Below are positions 49,762 through 62,684 of a DNA stretch of 64,000 nt, piece by piece. Position numbers and translations under genes: made by a program. Within the stretch, counting starts at the first letter, position 1. Each line of letters opens with the position of its first letter. The notes under the pieces are model-generated. The model saw nothing but the letters and a program-made list of their open reading frames with translations, was not told where the DNA came from and did no database searches. Origin of the DNA: Paramecium sonneborni (Eukaryota; Ciliophora; Oligohymenophorea; Peniculida; Parameciidae); NCBI GenBank assembly GCA_905182985.1, contig CAJJDN010000140.1, positions 215,111 to 279,110 on the forward strand, written 5' to 3'.

Positions 49762-51353
49762 ATGTTTCGAGAATACTCATTACCTAATTATTACAATCCT
49801 CAATAAAATCTATTTAAGAATGCTGGAATGTAAAGTGTAGATTTCTATGGAAATATTGGATATCCTAAACCAGAACACCCTGTTTTAATGTAATAATAAT
49901 ACTATGACAATTATCAATACAATAAAATGTTTTCCTCTTAGGTCTTTACTCCTCATGTATAACCTATATTTATTGCTGGCCCTATTTATAAAAATGCACC
50001 TATATTTTATGGTCCTTAAAATTTAAGTTAAAGTTTATTCTAACCAGTTGAAAAAAAAAGGTTTTAGAATTACAATTAACCTGATGAAATTATTGAAAAT
50101 ACGAATAGTTTAAACTTATAATCTAAATAATAATTAGATGAAAACATTAAAATTAGAAATCAAATTTTAAATGCATGGAATTTTATAGATGAATAATAAA
50201 ATGAAATTTAAAATTAAAGACATAGTCAGACTTATAGTGATAATAATACTAGATCTTAATAAAATTAGAATTTTGAAAAAAAACCTCCTAGAAAACATGA
50301 ATCAAAAAATAGTGTCAATTCTTTTAAGTCTTTTGAAGAAGAAAAACCAAAACCATCATAAAAACTATAACCTATCAAGGAAGAGAATGAATAACCTAAA
50401 ACTATTTTTTCTACTTAAACATAATAGAAATCAAGAAAAAGAGGTAAAAGGAATTTAAAAATTATTTTAAAAGCTTTATCATTTATACTTATGTATTTCT
50501 TATAAATGAAGAGAACAATTTTGAAAAGAAAAAAAATATAGGTTAGTACTGAAATAGCAAATAAAGCTATGGCTGAAGGTAGTGATTGGATATTAAAATT
50601 TGCTGAAAATGATTTAATGTAATTTTGGAGCAAAAAAGAATCATATAATTGGTTAGAAAATGATTAACTTTCAGATAAAGAAAAATCTAACAGAATTAGT
50701 AAAGTTAAACTTTTTATTTAAAAACTTTCTATTATTATATTTGAAAATTTAAAAGAATCTTGTTTTAATCCAGAGTTTTTTTCATTTTTAGCTTAAATTA
50801 CTTAAAATTTTTAATTCCCTCCAGATTAATATTTTTTTAATTTTGAAGTTTCAAGATTAGAATTTAATTCATTTGGAGCTATTAAAAATATTAAACTTGA
50901 ATAATAAAAAATGGTACTAGCATTTTTTATCTTTATACGAATATTAGGATTTACAATTTTATATGCTCCATGGAGTTTAGGACTAAGCAATATTAAAAAA
51001 ACAACAATTTTAGAAACAAATTCCTTAATTGTTGTTTCTGTTTTATAAGAATTAGTAATTGGAGAGTTTAGAGAACTTAAAGTCTTAGAAAATAATTAAA
51101 ATCATTTAAGTAACGAATTAAAAATTAATCCTCGTCCACAAGGTCCATTAAAAGTATATAATAATAAATAAATTCTAAGATAATACCGGATCCAAAAACA
51201 TAACAGGAAAAATTATAATTCAAAACTTAACTTGAACCTTTGATACATCCTACTTATAAACTTGAGTAAATGAAAGATTTATTTGAAAAATAGATAGAGG
51301 TATTTCTATGTTTATAAAATTTAGTGGGTAGATAATATGAAGGATAAATTTGA
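49762..51353 (+). CDS. Hypothetical protein with central hydrophobic segments, 521 aa
   Basis: One 26-nt intron (51154-51179) gives 522 codons to TGA 51351-51353. The N-terminal 120 residues are Asn/Tyr/Pro/Gln-rich (ending near PVEKKRFQNYNQPDE), followed by a Lys/Glu/Ser-rich stretch. A hydrophobic stretch (IILKALSFILMYFLQ) and a stronger one (MVLAFFIFIRILGFTILYAP) suggest two membrane-spanning helices. After them comes an amphipathic helical C-terminus (MKDLFEKQIEVFLCLQNL). I recognise no family. It is 52 bp downstream of the ATG2-like gene. Confidence 0.6.
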
Positions 51354-51590
51354 TCAAATATATGCATAATTAGTAAAAATAACAAATTCTTGGCATAGAA
51401 ATAACAAAGTTTTAATAACAACTGGATTGAAGCAGAAAAAAAATTAAAGATTTTGATATTGATATTGATATTGAATATATTGATAAGTTTCTTTTAACCT
51501 TATAAACATATTTTTATAAAATAAAATATCCGAGAATTTAATATTCAATTTTATAATAATAAGTATAGGTTTAAATAATAAAGCAATAGT

Positions 51591-52272
51591 ATGCAATTTT
51601 TTGATAAAGAATAATTAATTAAGTTAGGTATGCAGAATTTTAAAAATTGCGGTAAAGATTCAAGTTCTGATTGATATAAGAATTTATTTTGTAATTCTAA
51701 TTATATCGATTAAATGAAAGCACGAGAGATGCTAGAAAGTTATTTAGATTGGCAAAATCTTTGAATGAAATATAAGCAATTATTGATAGATCTACATAGA
51801 AATGTAAAACTACTTAAGATCATGTTGGTAAAGAATTAGCAATTTTATCAAGATTATGGTTTTTATTATATTGGTTATTTATAATTTATAAATTTAGATT
51901 TTATGATAACTTAAGTGTATCATCATCAATAAATTTTTTAACAAAAGATTTTAAACCACATTAGAAAATAGCCATGACTTTTTGATTGGTTGCTATTCTA
52001 ACAACTTTAGTTGATACTATCAGAATATTAATAATCAATTTCTATTTTATTTATCAACATAAAATAATAATAATCAAATATAATAGTTTATGAATTTGAG
52101 ACATTAAAACTAAGTCCTGTATATGAATTTGATTAAAATACTTGAAAATCTTATGCCAGCAGGATAAGGATCAGAATTGTTTCTTAAAGTTTTAAAAATT
52201 AATTTTAATAATGGTATAATTGGATTAGGAGGACTTATTTCAGGATTAATTGCTGCATATTAAGCATATTGA
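51591..52272 (+). pseudogene. PEX11-type peroxisomal membrane protein pseudogene
   Basis: From 51707 a frame reads RLNESTRDARKLFRLAKSLN, then HVGKELAILSRLWFLLYWLF and YDNLSVSSSINFL, the order seen in PEX11. It is broken by TGA after KIAMTF. A second frame ends with FNNGIIGLGGLISGLIAAYQ, the conserved PEX11 C-terminal membrane helix, at TGA 52270-52272. Upstream fragments (for example VRYAEFQKLR near 51625) lie in yet another frame. With several stops and frame changes that no intron explains, it is a dead copy; a functional paralogue should exist elsewhere. PEX11 elongates and divides peroxisomes. Confidence 0.7.
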
Positions 52273-53504
52273 TAATTTAAGTTAAATTATCTAAATTTTT
52301 ATTATTATTAATCATAATATATACTCCATTTTAATAAATAAGTCCGATTTAGAAATACATTCAGTTATATATGCATAAATTTTGGTTTATATTTAAATTT
52401 CATTTTGTTTTAAGATTAATATAGTATCAAATTAAAGTAAATAAAGTAGAAGAAATCAAAATGATTTATGAAAAACCTAAAGATTTTTTACTTATAAAAG
52501 ATCCATTAGAAATTAACACACATCTAAACGAATAAATTAAATAAATCAACTTGAAAGATTAAAAGTAGATTTAATCATCAAATTAAAATAGAATAGAAAA
52601 GCTCTATTAGAAGAACAAACAGATTGTATAAAAAGAATAAAATTTTAATAAAATTAAATATTCAAAAAATAAACATAATAAAATAATTATATTATAAAGT
52701 AAAATGATCCTTAAATATCAAAAAGAAGAAGTAAAAGTGAAAATAATAAAATAGATTCATTATGTAAAATAAGACTATTGATAAAAGAAATTTAGGGATA
52801 AAACTTATTAGCTATTTGTGGACATAATTATTTTTTAAGAGTTTTGAATTTTCTAATTCAAAAAATGTAATATGCTGATATTCATCCTAACTGCAATTAA
52901 ATAAATAAATATAATTAAAATGGTAAGAAAAAATTATTGAATAAATGTTTTCAATTTAGTAATGTTTGGATACAGTTCATAATTTGATATGTGTTTTATT
53001 TCGGTAAAAAGTAAAAGATATCTTACATGTCCAAAATTCCTTAATATATTATAATCAGAAAATAGTGAATTTTTTTAATCTGCAATTCTATTCATATGAA
53101 AAAGATAAGATTTATCACGTCTATGATATATTTATTGGTCAATTTTTGTTTTGGAATTGCTCATAATGTAAAATAAATGTTTTCATTAGAAATTTCGAAC
53201 ACTGTAATATATTTAATTATTTTAAAAAAATATAGTTATAATATTGTTTGCTAAATGATCTTAAATTGAAATATGTATGCTATAAATTAACAAAGAGTCT
53301 AAATGATATGATTATTTTTAATAAAAATTGATATATTTAGAAATGAAAATTAGTTTAGTAGATTAATTGATGTATATGAAATTAGAAAAATATAAAATTA
53401 TTGATATTAAATCTTATTTTGATGAAAAAATAAAAAATTGTAATAAAAAGAATACTTTTTTTTTTATAATTACTAATTTAATTGAATTTATAAGGATTCA
53501 TTAA
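52273..53504 (+). other. Spacer with one doubtful ORF (52461-52781)
   Basis: Mostly non-coding. ATG 52461 opens 106 codons to TGA 52779-52781 (MIYEKPKDFLLIKDPLEINT, then Gln/Lys/Asn-rich), possibly the degenerate 5' end of a ciliary gene. Downstream, pieces such as QKMQYADIHPNCNQ (about 52860) read for short stretches between stops. No complete gene is supported. Confidence 0.3.
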
Positions 53505-53927
<423 letters not shown>

Positions 53928-54001
53928 TATTATTTATATTTTTATTTATTTTTTGAATTTGTATTATGAGGGGGGTTTTAAATCTCATATACTCAATTAT
54001 G

Positions 54002-54006
54002 ATTGG
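54002..54006 (-). promoter_or_regulatory. CCAAT box upstream of histone H3
   Basis: CCAAT on the minus strand (within CAGCCAATC), about 75 bp upstream of the H3 ATG. CCAAT elements are common in histone promoters. A G-rich/C-rich hexamer run just beside the gene (53969-53974) is the only other non-AT feature here. Confidence 0.4.
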
Positions 54007-54477
54007 CTGAAAAGGAATATTTAATAACAATATTAGACAATTAACTTAGTCTAAAATCAATTACATATCAATTATATTATATGTAATCAAACTATATTAT
54101 GATTTATAGACTTAATACATTAAACAATTCATACTCATAAATACCTTTAATTTTAACGAAAATAAAAATATATAATAGAATACTCCAAACATGAATTTTT
54201 ATTGTATTATACAATTCAATTTACTTTAATTTTCATTTCTACATAAAGTTATCCATAAAGGTTGAAAATCATAAATTTAAATAAATAAGTCCTTCTCTAT
54301 TTTTATATATATTAATTTAATCTTTAATCAAAATTTAAAGATTCTGATGTTTAGAATACACTCATTATGTATGTTTATTATGTATATCATTTAAATTAAG
54401 TAAATAGAGAAACAAAAAGTATTTGAAAAAAATAATTAGCGTGATAGTTTAATTAATTTTTTTATAATAATTATATA
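54007..54477. other. Intergenic, 471 bp
   Basis: AT-rich divergent spacer between the histone H3 and Tubby-like genes with stops in all frames. I see no gene and no further recognisable element. Confidence 0.5.
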
Positions 54478-55212
54478 ATGTTACCTTTACCTCTATAGAC
54501 ACGAAAGATGCCTAAATTAGAATAAATGGATTTAATTGAACAAGGTTTTGGATAAAATATGAGTTTATACTCTGAAATTCCTGTTTAATTGTAATATTGT
54601 TAATTCCATAAGTATAATTAAAAAAAGGATGAATTCATGATTTTTAAAGAGGATTACTCAATTTACATGTATGCAAAAAAATAAAAAAATAATTGGTAAA
54701 TTTACACAAGAGATCCTTCAGATTCATAATTTGATAAAGAGAATTTTGAATGGATATTAAAATTTGAAGGAGAGGATGTATTAAGTCTTTGGAAAAAGCC
54801 TAGTTAATTGATTTCAATAATAAAGATTATCCATTGCAATAATTATGGCGAATCATATAATCGAATTCGTTTATTGATAACAAATGGAAAGTTACAGAGC
54901 GTTCCTATAGCATTTGATTTAGACAATTATCCAAAAGATTGTGCTTATATATCAACAATTCCTCCAATATATAATTCAAAAAAAAGAGTATGGTATATGT
55001 CGGATTCAGATAGAATGTAAAAAGCAAGCAAAAGGAATTTTTTATTAGGTTTGCATAACAATAAAAATGAAGAAAAACTACAGATTCTAAAAATGGGGAA
55101 GATCTAAACAGGAGTATTTATAGTAGATTTTAAAGAGCCTATAAGTTTAGTGATAGCTTTCAGTGTTGCTTTGGCTACATGTGAACTAAAATCAAGAATA
55201 AAAAATTAATGA
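54478..55212 (+). CDS. Tubby-like protein, 244 aa
   Basis: Intronless, 245 codons to TGA 55210-55212. The C-terminal half follows the Tubby barrel end: IPPIYNSKKRVWYMSDSDRM (compare the tubby K.PVWN..SYVLNF.GRV), ASKRNFLL, then TGVFIVDFKEPISLVIAFSV and ALATCELKSRI, ending at the central hydrophobic helix. The N-terminal half corresponds to an abbreviated barrel start (FMIFKEDYSIYMYAKKQ). Tubby domains bind PI(4,5)P2, and in ciliates and animals several are linked to ciliary trafficking. It is shorter and more divergent than standard TULPs, so phosphoinositide binding is uncertain. Confidence 0.68.
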
Positions 55213-55241
55213 TGAAAACTATAAATATATTATACTAAAGA

Positions 55242-57711
55242 TCAATTTATAAGATAACAGAGTAACTTTTATAGTTCTATTTTATTGACAGGTTTATTAA
55301 TGAAATGAGACATGCCAACTTCATAACAGCCTTATCTTGTCTAACTATCAGTAAATGCAGTACAAGCAATAATTTTTGGTGAACCCATTTTATATTTATT
55401 TAATATGGTTTTTGTTGTTACATAACCATCCATAATCGGCATATTGATATCCATAAATATAATACTATATAAACAATGAGCTTTTATATCAAAATAAAAT
55501 TATTACCTTATTCTAGTTTTTTGATTGCTTCTAATCCATTGAATGCATGATCTGCATCTAAATTAAGAGATTTTAACATCAAAGATAAACCTAAAATATT
55601 AATCATTTCATCATCAACAATAAGAATTGTTTTGCATTTACAATCAGGCACATAAGGTTCACTTACTCCAATTGATTATTGTCTCAGTTCACGAATTATA
55701 TCACTAGGAGCATATGTAAATTTCACATTTTATATTTATAATCTTTTTTAATAATCTTCTTCATTCGTCTCTTCATTTACACTATCTGAATCTATCTTTG
55801 TGTACTAAATTTACATTCCTTAAAGACAGTCTTTTGTAGGTTATTTAATATATGTCTAATCTCTTATTAAATCTTCATGAAAACTTTTAACCTTTGGTAC
55901 CATAAAAGTACTGAATCGTTTAGTTAATGGTTTCTTTAATCCACTTAAACTTAATTCAATTTATGATTGTTTTAAATCAACTATTACATTTTTAGCTATT
56001 TTTAAAATTCCACTTTAATTATCTTATTAAGCAATTAAAGTAGAATTAATATTCAATTGTTCATTGATTATCTTAAATGTTACTTTTGTACCTTTTTCTT
56101 CTTAATTATTTGAAAATCGAATTCCTCCACCTTCTTCATATTTAAGATTAGAAAGACTCATTGCAATTTTATTACTTAAGTAACAACCTAATCCAAAGCC
56201 TGCTGTCTTTTTAGATATCTATTTTTCATTCTTATAATCTGTTTTAAGCATTTCAGTCAAAATGTCTAATTCTGATGTTGCTAATCCAACTCCTGTATCA
56301 ATAATCTCAAATTATATATATTTGTTTTGTTCAATTGATTTTACTATTAATTTTATACCACCTTTGAAAGTAAATTTTTAAGCATTTGAAATTAAAGTTA
56401 TTAAGATTTGTTTAAGTCTTCTTCTATCTGTAAAGATTGTTTTTTCATTTAACAAAATATCATAGCTAATAGTTAATCCTTTTTATTATAAAGAATGACA
56501 AAATATATTTGTTACTTCTTCGACAATTTCTATAATCTTTAATATTATCACATATATTTTACATCTAACTTTTCAAATTATAATTCCAACTTCTTTCCTA
56601 AAAGAGCATTAAAATCAATCATATCCAATACAAAATGATACATTATCATTCCTGTCGATTTTATAGGCTAAAAATAGGATTATAATTCTTAATTATTGTA
56701 TTTATCTATTGCCACTTAAGCTAAAGCTAATAAATAATTTAAATTTGTTCCAAATTCATGCGACATAGTATTAAATATTTATTTTAAAATAGCATATATA
56801 TAACTTCTTTTTAAATACTTATCTCTTTCTTCAACATCGTAAAAATGTATTTCAAAATCATTTTGATAAATTATTTTAATTAATTGATTTTCTATTTTTG
56901 GATGTGTATAGTCAATTACTTAAATAACCATAGGAATAGCATTATTTTTAACTAAGTCTAAAAAATATTTTAATGAAATTTAATTGCATTTTTATGGTAA
57001 TAACTACTTTGATTTTGAGTCTATTTTATTAATTTATAGATCCTAAAGAAGACTTTATACTTCACCATCTAATAATTAATAAATAGCACTTTATTTCTAA
57101 AATTCCATAATGTTATATTGGTCATCTAAATGTAATAAAGTCACCTTTGGATCTATGATTCGCTCTTCAATATTTCTTGGAATAGAGCCATCATTATTAA
57201 CAATAGTATTATTCATTTTTGATGATACCATAATTTATGGTTTATTTTCTTCATTTTGAAGTTAATCTTGGAAAAGAAGACATTCCATTAACATTATTGC
57301 AATCCCTACAAAAACACTTCTAATTATTTCTTGTATGTCTAAAGATGTTCCAAATATTAGTATAATAGAAAGAAAGACTAAATCATTAATTATTTAGATT
57401 TTACCCAACCATTCTAATAATAACCATTTACTTAGTTTATTCTAAAGTTAAATGCGAACCACTATATGATAAACTGCTGTATAAAATTTAAACTGAGAAT
57501 CTGGAATTAATACAAATATTATTAATGATTAGCATAAGAGCAATAATCTTTAAACTAAATCTGATTAATTCATCCTATTTAAAAGTAATAAGATTGCTAG
57601 TCCAAAAAGCTCAAGAGCTAATGCTATTACTTCTTTTGGTTCTTTATATTCTGTAAATCCTATGATTGTTGATATAGATTATGTCACTATCAGAATTATT
57701 AATATTTTCAT
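55242..57711 (-). CDS. Hybrid sensor histidine kinase with receiver domain, 805 aa
   Basis: Two 26-nt introns (56537-56562, 55481-55506) give 806 codons. The N-terminus has several membrane helices (MKILIILIVTQSISTIIGF, then ALALELFGLAILLLL). The H-box is IFNTMSHEFGTNLNYLL with the phospho-accepting His. The N-box is LKQILITLISNAQKFTFKGG, the G1 box DTGVGL and the G2 box GFGLGCYLS. The C-terminal receiver has VDDEMIN, the phospho-Asp in FMDINMPIMDG, the Thr in ACTAFTD and the Lys in NKPV. It would autophosphorylate and pass phosphate to its own receiver, as in other ciliate two-component systems; the downstream phosphotransfer partner and the stimulus are unknown. Confidence 0.93.
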
Positions 57712-57716
57712 TATTA

Positions 57717-57962
57717 ATGAGCAATACAACTAAATTAAAACCTAATAATCATTTATTAGCTTATGAGGCTGCAGAAGCAAAATGCAAAGAAAAGTATCCT
57801 AAAATTGAAGTATTTAAACCATTTATACTTTAGGAATGCATGGATATTTCTAATTTACAAGTTGATATGAAATTATGCAAATAAATGTTAGAAAAATTTT
57901 CAGAATGCTTTAATGTTCATAAACCAGCTGCATATATATAATTAGGAAAATAAAGAGAATGA
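57717..57962 (+). CDS. Small CX9C-containing protein, 81 aa
   Basis: Intronless, 82 codons. Four cysteines occur as AKCKEK, LQECMD, KLCKQM and SECFN; the last pair is a CX9C (C-KQMLEKFSE-C) within a helix, as in CHCH-type intermembrane-space proteins. The first pair is spaced CX17C, so it is not a perfect twin CX9C. No signal or membrane segment is seen, fitting Mia40-dependent import. It could be a respiratory-chain assembly factor or complex I subunit, but I cannot name it. Its ATG lies only 5 bp from the start codon of the divergent histidine kinase. Confidence 0.65.
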
Positions 57963-58772
57963 ATTTTTGTTTTAAAGTCATATTTAATATATCGTAATAA
58001 TTAATATATGTGGTTTTTATTCATAAATTATTTTCTCATTTCATAATTCAAAAAACTATATTGATTCAATTCTAATTTCATTATCTAACTTTTCTACTAA
58101 TGAAATTCAAAATTTTACCATTCTCAATTATGAAATATTTATCTCATTTATATTTCTAGATTTTTTATTATTTTATTAATTTATTTCTTTTCTTTAAACT
58201 ATAATTACAAAAATTTCTATCTTATATATGAAATGAAATCAAAGATTATTTTAAATAACTCTTCAAACTTTAATTAATAAATTCAAAAATAAAATAAAAC
58301 AGAAAATAAAAAAGTTGATAAAAAAATTTTAGTAAACTTTATATTGTTATCAATAAACTCATAACTAAATTAATTTATGTAAATTATATACTATTTTAAG
58401 AAAAATTAATTTATATTATAATTATTGTTAATAGATAATAAATTAATAATATTATTAAACTTCTATTATTTTATTGAGGAACTTAGTGTTAAAAACTAAA
58501 TAAATTTTATATATAAACATTTTCTTTATTTTAAAAATGAAAGACAGGATTCTTATTTTTAGTATTTAAAGATTAAATCATGATGTAATTCAAAGTTAAA
58601 ATAAAATTAAAATCGCTCATTTACATATATATAATAATTTTAAATAGCCGAAGATTATGGTTTTAAATAGCTGACTGAATCATTTTCCCTTTAGTTTTTA
58701 TGTAAAAAAACAAAAAAATATAAAATTAAATAATTTTAACAAAAACTTAATTATTTACATAATTTAACTTCT
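57963..58772. other. Intergenic, 0.8 kb
   Basis: Lies between two genes that both end here. Very AT-rich with TGA or TCA in every frame. I see no gene, RNA or repeat. Confidence 0.6.
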
Positions 58773-60617
58773 TCATATATGATAAATTGTTACTCTTCCT
58801 TTTTAATTTCCATAATAAACTTTGGAATCTTAGTAAAGCTTCAGGCATGTTCTTCCTTTTAATAATCTTTTGCTTTTAGTAATTTCTTTGTTGATTATGG
58901 AATATACAAAGATATTCTAATTAAATTTAAATTAATATTTACTTATTTTTCTTATAATAAATGAATGCTAAATTTATTCTATTCTTAGTTATTATAATAT
59001 GAACAGGAAATAATTTTAGTTTCTGTAGAACATAAAATAGTAGCTTAACTTCCATAATCTAGTCTATAGAGATTGTTTTCTTTAATTCCTAAACAAAATT
59101 TTTCCTCAAATAAAATTGTTGAAAATTCATTTTGTAAATCATTACAAATTTTGTATGTATTCTTTGGAGTCAACATTAAAAGTTCGTATTCAAAAATTAC
59201 TCCATTTTAAAATCCAATGTATAAATTATTTTTTATGACTTTCATAGATAGAACTTATATTTCACCCAAATTTAAGTCTTGTTCAAATGATTATTTTATT
59301 TGATTGTTACTTATTTAAATTCCTATTAATTTTTTACTATCTTTAAGATAACAAACAGCATTAGTTTCTACATCTTTTATTTTTGACATAGGACATATGG
59401 CTAGATGATTAATCTCAATTTTCTCATCCAATTCATCTAAGGTTTTAAGTTCGTAATCCAAAAGTAATAATCCCTTGACTGTGAGAACAAGAATTTATTT
59501 ATCTTCTGTTATTTAAATATCAAGAATTTGTTATTTAAATTATTCAACTCTTTTATTTTATATCTGGGACTTCTTGTATTTATAACCAATTATCAAACCA
59601 ATATAATTATTTTAATCGAAACATATCAATATCTTGCTATCAATAATTTCGATTTTTACTAAAGGATTATTTAAAATGTCTATTCTATCTAATTTTCTAT
59701 AGGCTACATTTTATTTTATTTTTTTAAACTGATTTACATCAGATGTTTATACCTAATCTGAAGTTGAATTTTACTAAATTTAAAACTATGCTTCTTATTA
59801 GTATTCGCTTTTAAAGTCCAATTATTTATCCTAACATACTATTGAGTTGTTATTACTAGAATCAATACTTTGTAATTAGAAAATATTTTCTTATTTTTCT
59901 TCTAATTAAATTTGTGAATTTTCTTTTTAAATAAGAGCTTTTGAATTATCTATAATAGAATCATTTATTGCATATTATTAATTATTTCCAATCTCTTCAT
60001 TTTATAGTTTTTAAATAATTTCCATCATTTTCTCAGTAGATTTGTTTTATTTTTGAATGCTGCTGCTTTATAAATTTGATTTTGTTTTTTCAATAATTTA
60101 TCTTTCTAAATTTTTAGGTTTAAAATAATCTTAAATCCAATTTTATCTCATCTCTTAAAGTTATTTATCAATTTTTAAAAAATTTTCTTCCATAGGTATT
60201 ATTTTTGATTTGGAGAAATCTTCTTCGTAATGACTTAATATATTTCTCATTAAATTTTCAGAATTTTTCTAATCAATAACATTCTGAGCATCTTTTTCAA
60301 TTTTTAAATTCCCCTCCTTCTTTATATAAATATTTCTTAAATAATAAAAATAATTATTACTTTTTGAATATCAAATTTTTCTTACTTTCTACTAGGTTTT
60401 TAGTTGAAGCTTAGCTTTTTAACCTATTTTCCTCAAAATCATCTATTTTCTGATAAATAGGTTTGACATAATTTAATTCTTTGCATTCTTCGTGTTCATT
60501 GGTATCATAACATTTCTAACAAAGTAAAGTATCTTTTCTAGAAACACAGTTTTTGTTGTTGCAGTAATAGAAGATATCTCTATGATGAATGTAACAAATA
60601 TCATTTTAAAAAGACAT
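58773..60617 (-). CDS. B-box zinc-finger / coiled-coil / beta-propeller-like protein, 597 aa
   Basis: Two introns (60336-60360, 58917-58942) give 598 codons. The N-terminus has a B-box-like Zn site (CYIHHRDIFYYC..N.C, then LCQKC, ending NEHEEC). A Gln/Lys/Glu-rich coiled coil of about 200 residues follows. The C-terminal 250 residues show repeating beta strands (VKIEIIDSKILICFDQNNYI, LNLGEIQVLSMKVIKNN, LYIGFQNGVIFEYEL, VYYGNQKGRVTIYHI) like a degenerate WD/propeller. This is a common expanded architecture in Paramecium, reminiscent of TRIM proteins without RING. Splicing the second intron gives the propeller-like ending; reading through would end in HA at 58841. Confidence 0.7.
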
Positions 60618-61170
60618 ATTTATTAATCAATTTGTGTTAATAAAAAAAATCAATAAAAAAATTATTTTATTAACATATTTTCGATAATAGAAATATGTAT
60701 ATTTATTTTTTTAATTTATATAATGATAAATTTAAGTTGGTTTTTTTAATTAAAAATAAAGTCTTATTTATTTTCATACTTCATAACATATTCTAAAATT
60801 AATTAAAAATAGACTAATATCACGAATTTGATGATTCATTTGTTTCTCTCAAATAATTTTGAATTAAAATAATTTTAAATATTTGAACATTTTGAATAAT
60901 TTCTTAATTTTTAAAGAATTTTTCGTTAACATAAAAGATCTTTAAAATCATATTTAAAATTACATTAAAAGCAAAAAAGCCAAAAGGAAGATTAAAATAT
61001 ATTCAATATTTTATTTCCTTTATGAAGCTTATAAAAATATCGATGCTGTTATAAATACTAACTACTTAAATTTATTCTTTCTTTAATATTATTAAAATAT
61101 TATATGACCAAAAAAAGAAATTAAAATTCTTAATCAATTAAGCAACTAAATATTAATAAAATAAATTAAA
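60618..61170. other. Intergenic, 0.55 kb
   Basis: AT-rich upstream region of the B-box gene. No gene or motif recognised. Confidence 0.5.
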
Positions 61171-62684
61171 ATGATTAATTCTTGTTATTTTAGAAAATAG
61201 ACTGATATTGCCCCTATTAAAAAAATATAACTTATGATGGTTTTTCAAATCTAAATAATAATATTATTTTTAATCTATTAAATGGTGAATTATAGAATTT
61301 TCATTTTAAAACAATTTTCGAATGGATTCTAATATAAATAATTGCCATATTTAAGAAATATTTAAACAATCCTTCAAACTCAAATAAAATTGAAGCTCTA
61401 AGCAATATTGAAGAATTAATTTTTGTGAGAAGCAATTAGCTTTTAATTAAATGGAATTTTTTAATTTATATATTAAGCTTAAAACTAGAAAATATTTTTG
61501 ATAAATTCTATGTATCTTTTATTTCAGGATTGTAGTTTTACATTTAAAATTCGTTAAGATTTTAAATTTGAACTATAAATAAATTAATAGAATTTGTAAA
61601 AGATCGACATTAAAAAATCACTATGATTTTAAAGGATTTCTAATCTTTATACTAAGAATTAGAGGATCAGAATCCTATTATAAACTAAAAAAAGTAAGAA
61701 AAATTCTAGATGAAGATTCTAAATTTATTGAAAATATTAAAATCTAAACATAAAAATTATTTAAGTAATCAAATTAAAATATTACTCGTATACTACATTA
61801 AGTGGAAAAATATATAGATTATAATTTCAAATCTGATATCTAATTATAATAAAGTATTTTAGAAAATTAATCGTTGCAACCATCTTATGAATTACATTTA
61901 GACCGATAAAAAATCTGGTCACCTTAAAATTAAGATAATTAATAAGAATTAAATCAATTGATAATATAATTAGAAAACTAAAGTAAATTAACATCTTAAT
62001 ATAAAAGAAAATATTTAATTAAAAGATTTATAGAACAGATTAAATGACAAAGATTAGGAATAATTAAAGTAGATAAATTATCAAAACAATTTAAATAATT
62101 AGAAAGATCCTTTAGATGTAAAAAAATTTAATAGTTAATTTAGAATTCAATATAAAACAAAAAACTAAAATTTTAAAAAACCTTAAAAAATGATTTATGT
62201 AAAGTAAATGAATTTTAAGAAGAAATTGAAAGTTAGAATGTTTATTCATTTGGTATGTGTTTATATGAATAAGAGATATCTAAATTTTAATAATTTAACT
62301 TTGCATTTTTAATTCTTGAACTGAATAGTTGTTTTATGGGTGTTGGATTTAAGGACATTATTTAAAAAAACAATTATACAGGTATTGGATATGAATCTGT
62401 GTATATTTTTGTGAAATTATAGATCTTACTTAATTCGACATGATGGTTATATTTTTTCTCATCATTAATAACATTTAAACAATAAGTAAATATCATTTTA
62501 TTTTACATCTAACGATATTATACTTGTTAAAGTCAACATAACAGAAAAATATATTAGATGGACTAAAAATAATACTGTTTAATCAATTGTATTATTTATT
62601 AAATAATTAGATAATGGAAATAAATACAGAGGAAGAATTATATCCATGTGTTATAATAAATAAATCAAAAGTTAAAATATTTGA
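61171..62684 (+). pseudogene. Decayed coiled-coil / SPRY-like gene
   Basis: From about 61695 a frame reads KILDEDSKFIENIKIQTQKL and a Gln-rich coiled coil to a TGA near 62046. Later pieces in shifted frames read NSCFMGVGFKDIIQKNNYTG and then NDIILVKVNITEKYIRWTKN, IISMCYNKQIKS, ending at TGA 62682-62684. The order coiled coil then SPRY-like beta segments is the common B-box/SPRY family of Paramecium. Several TGA stops and frame changes without plausible introns mark it as a pseudogene. The 5' part (61171-61500) is barely readable. Confidence 0.6.
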
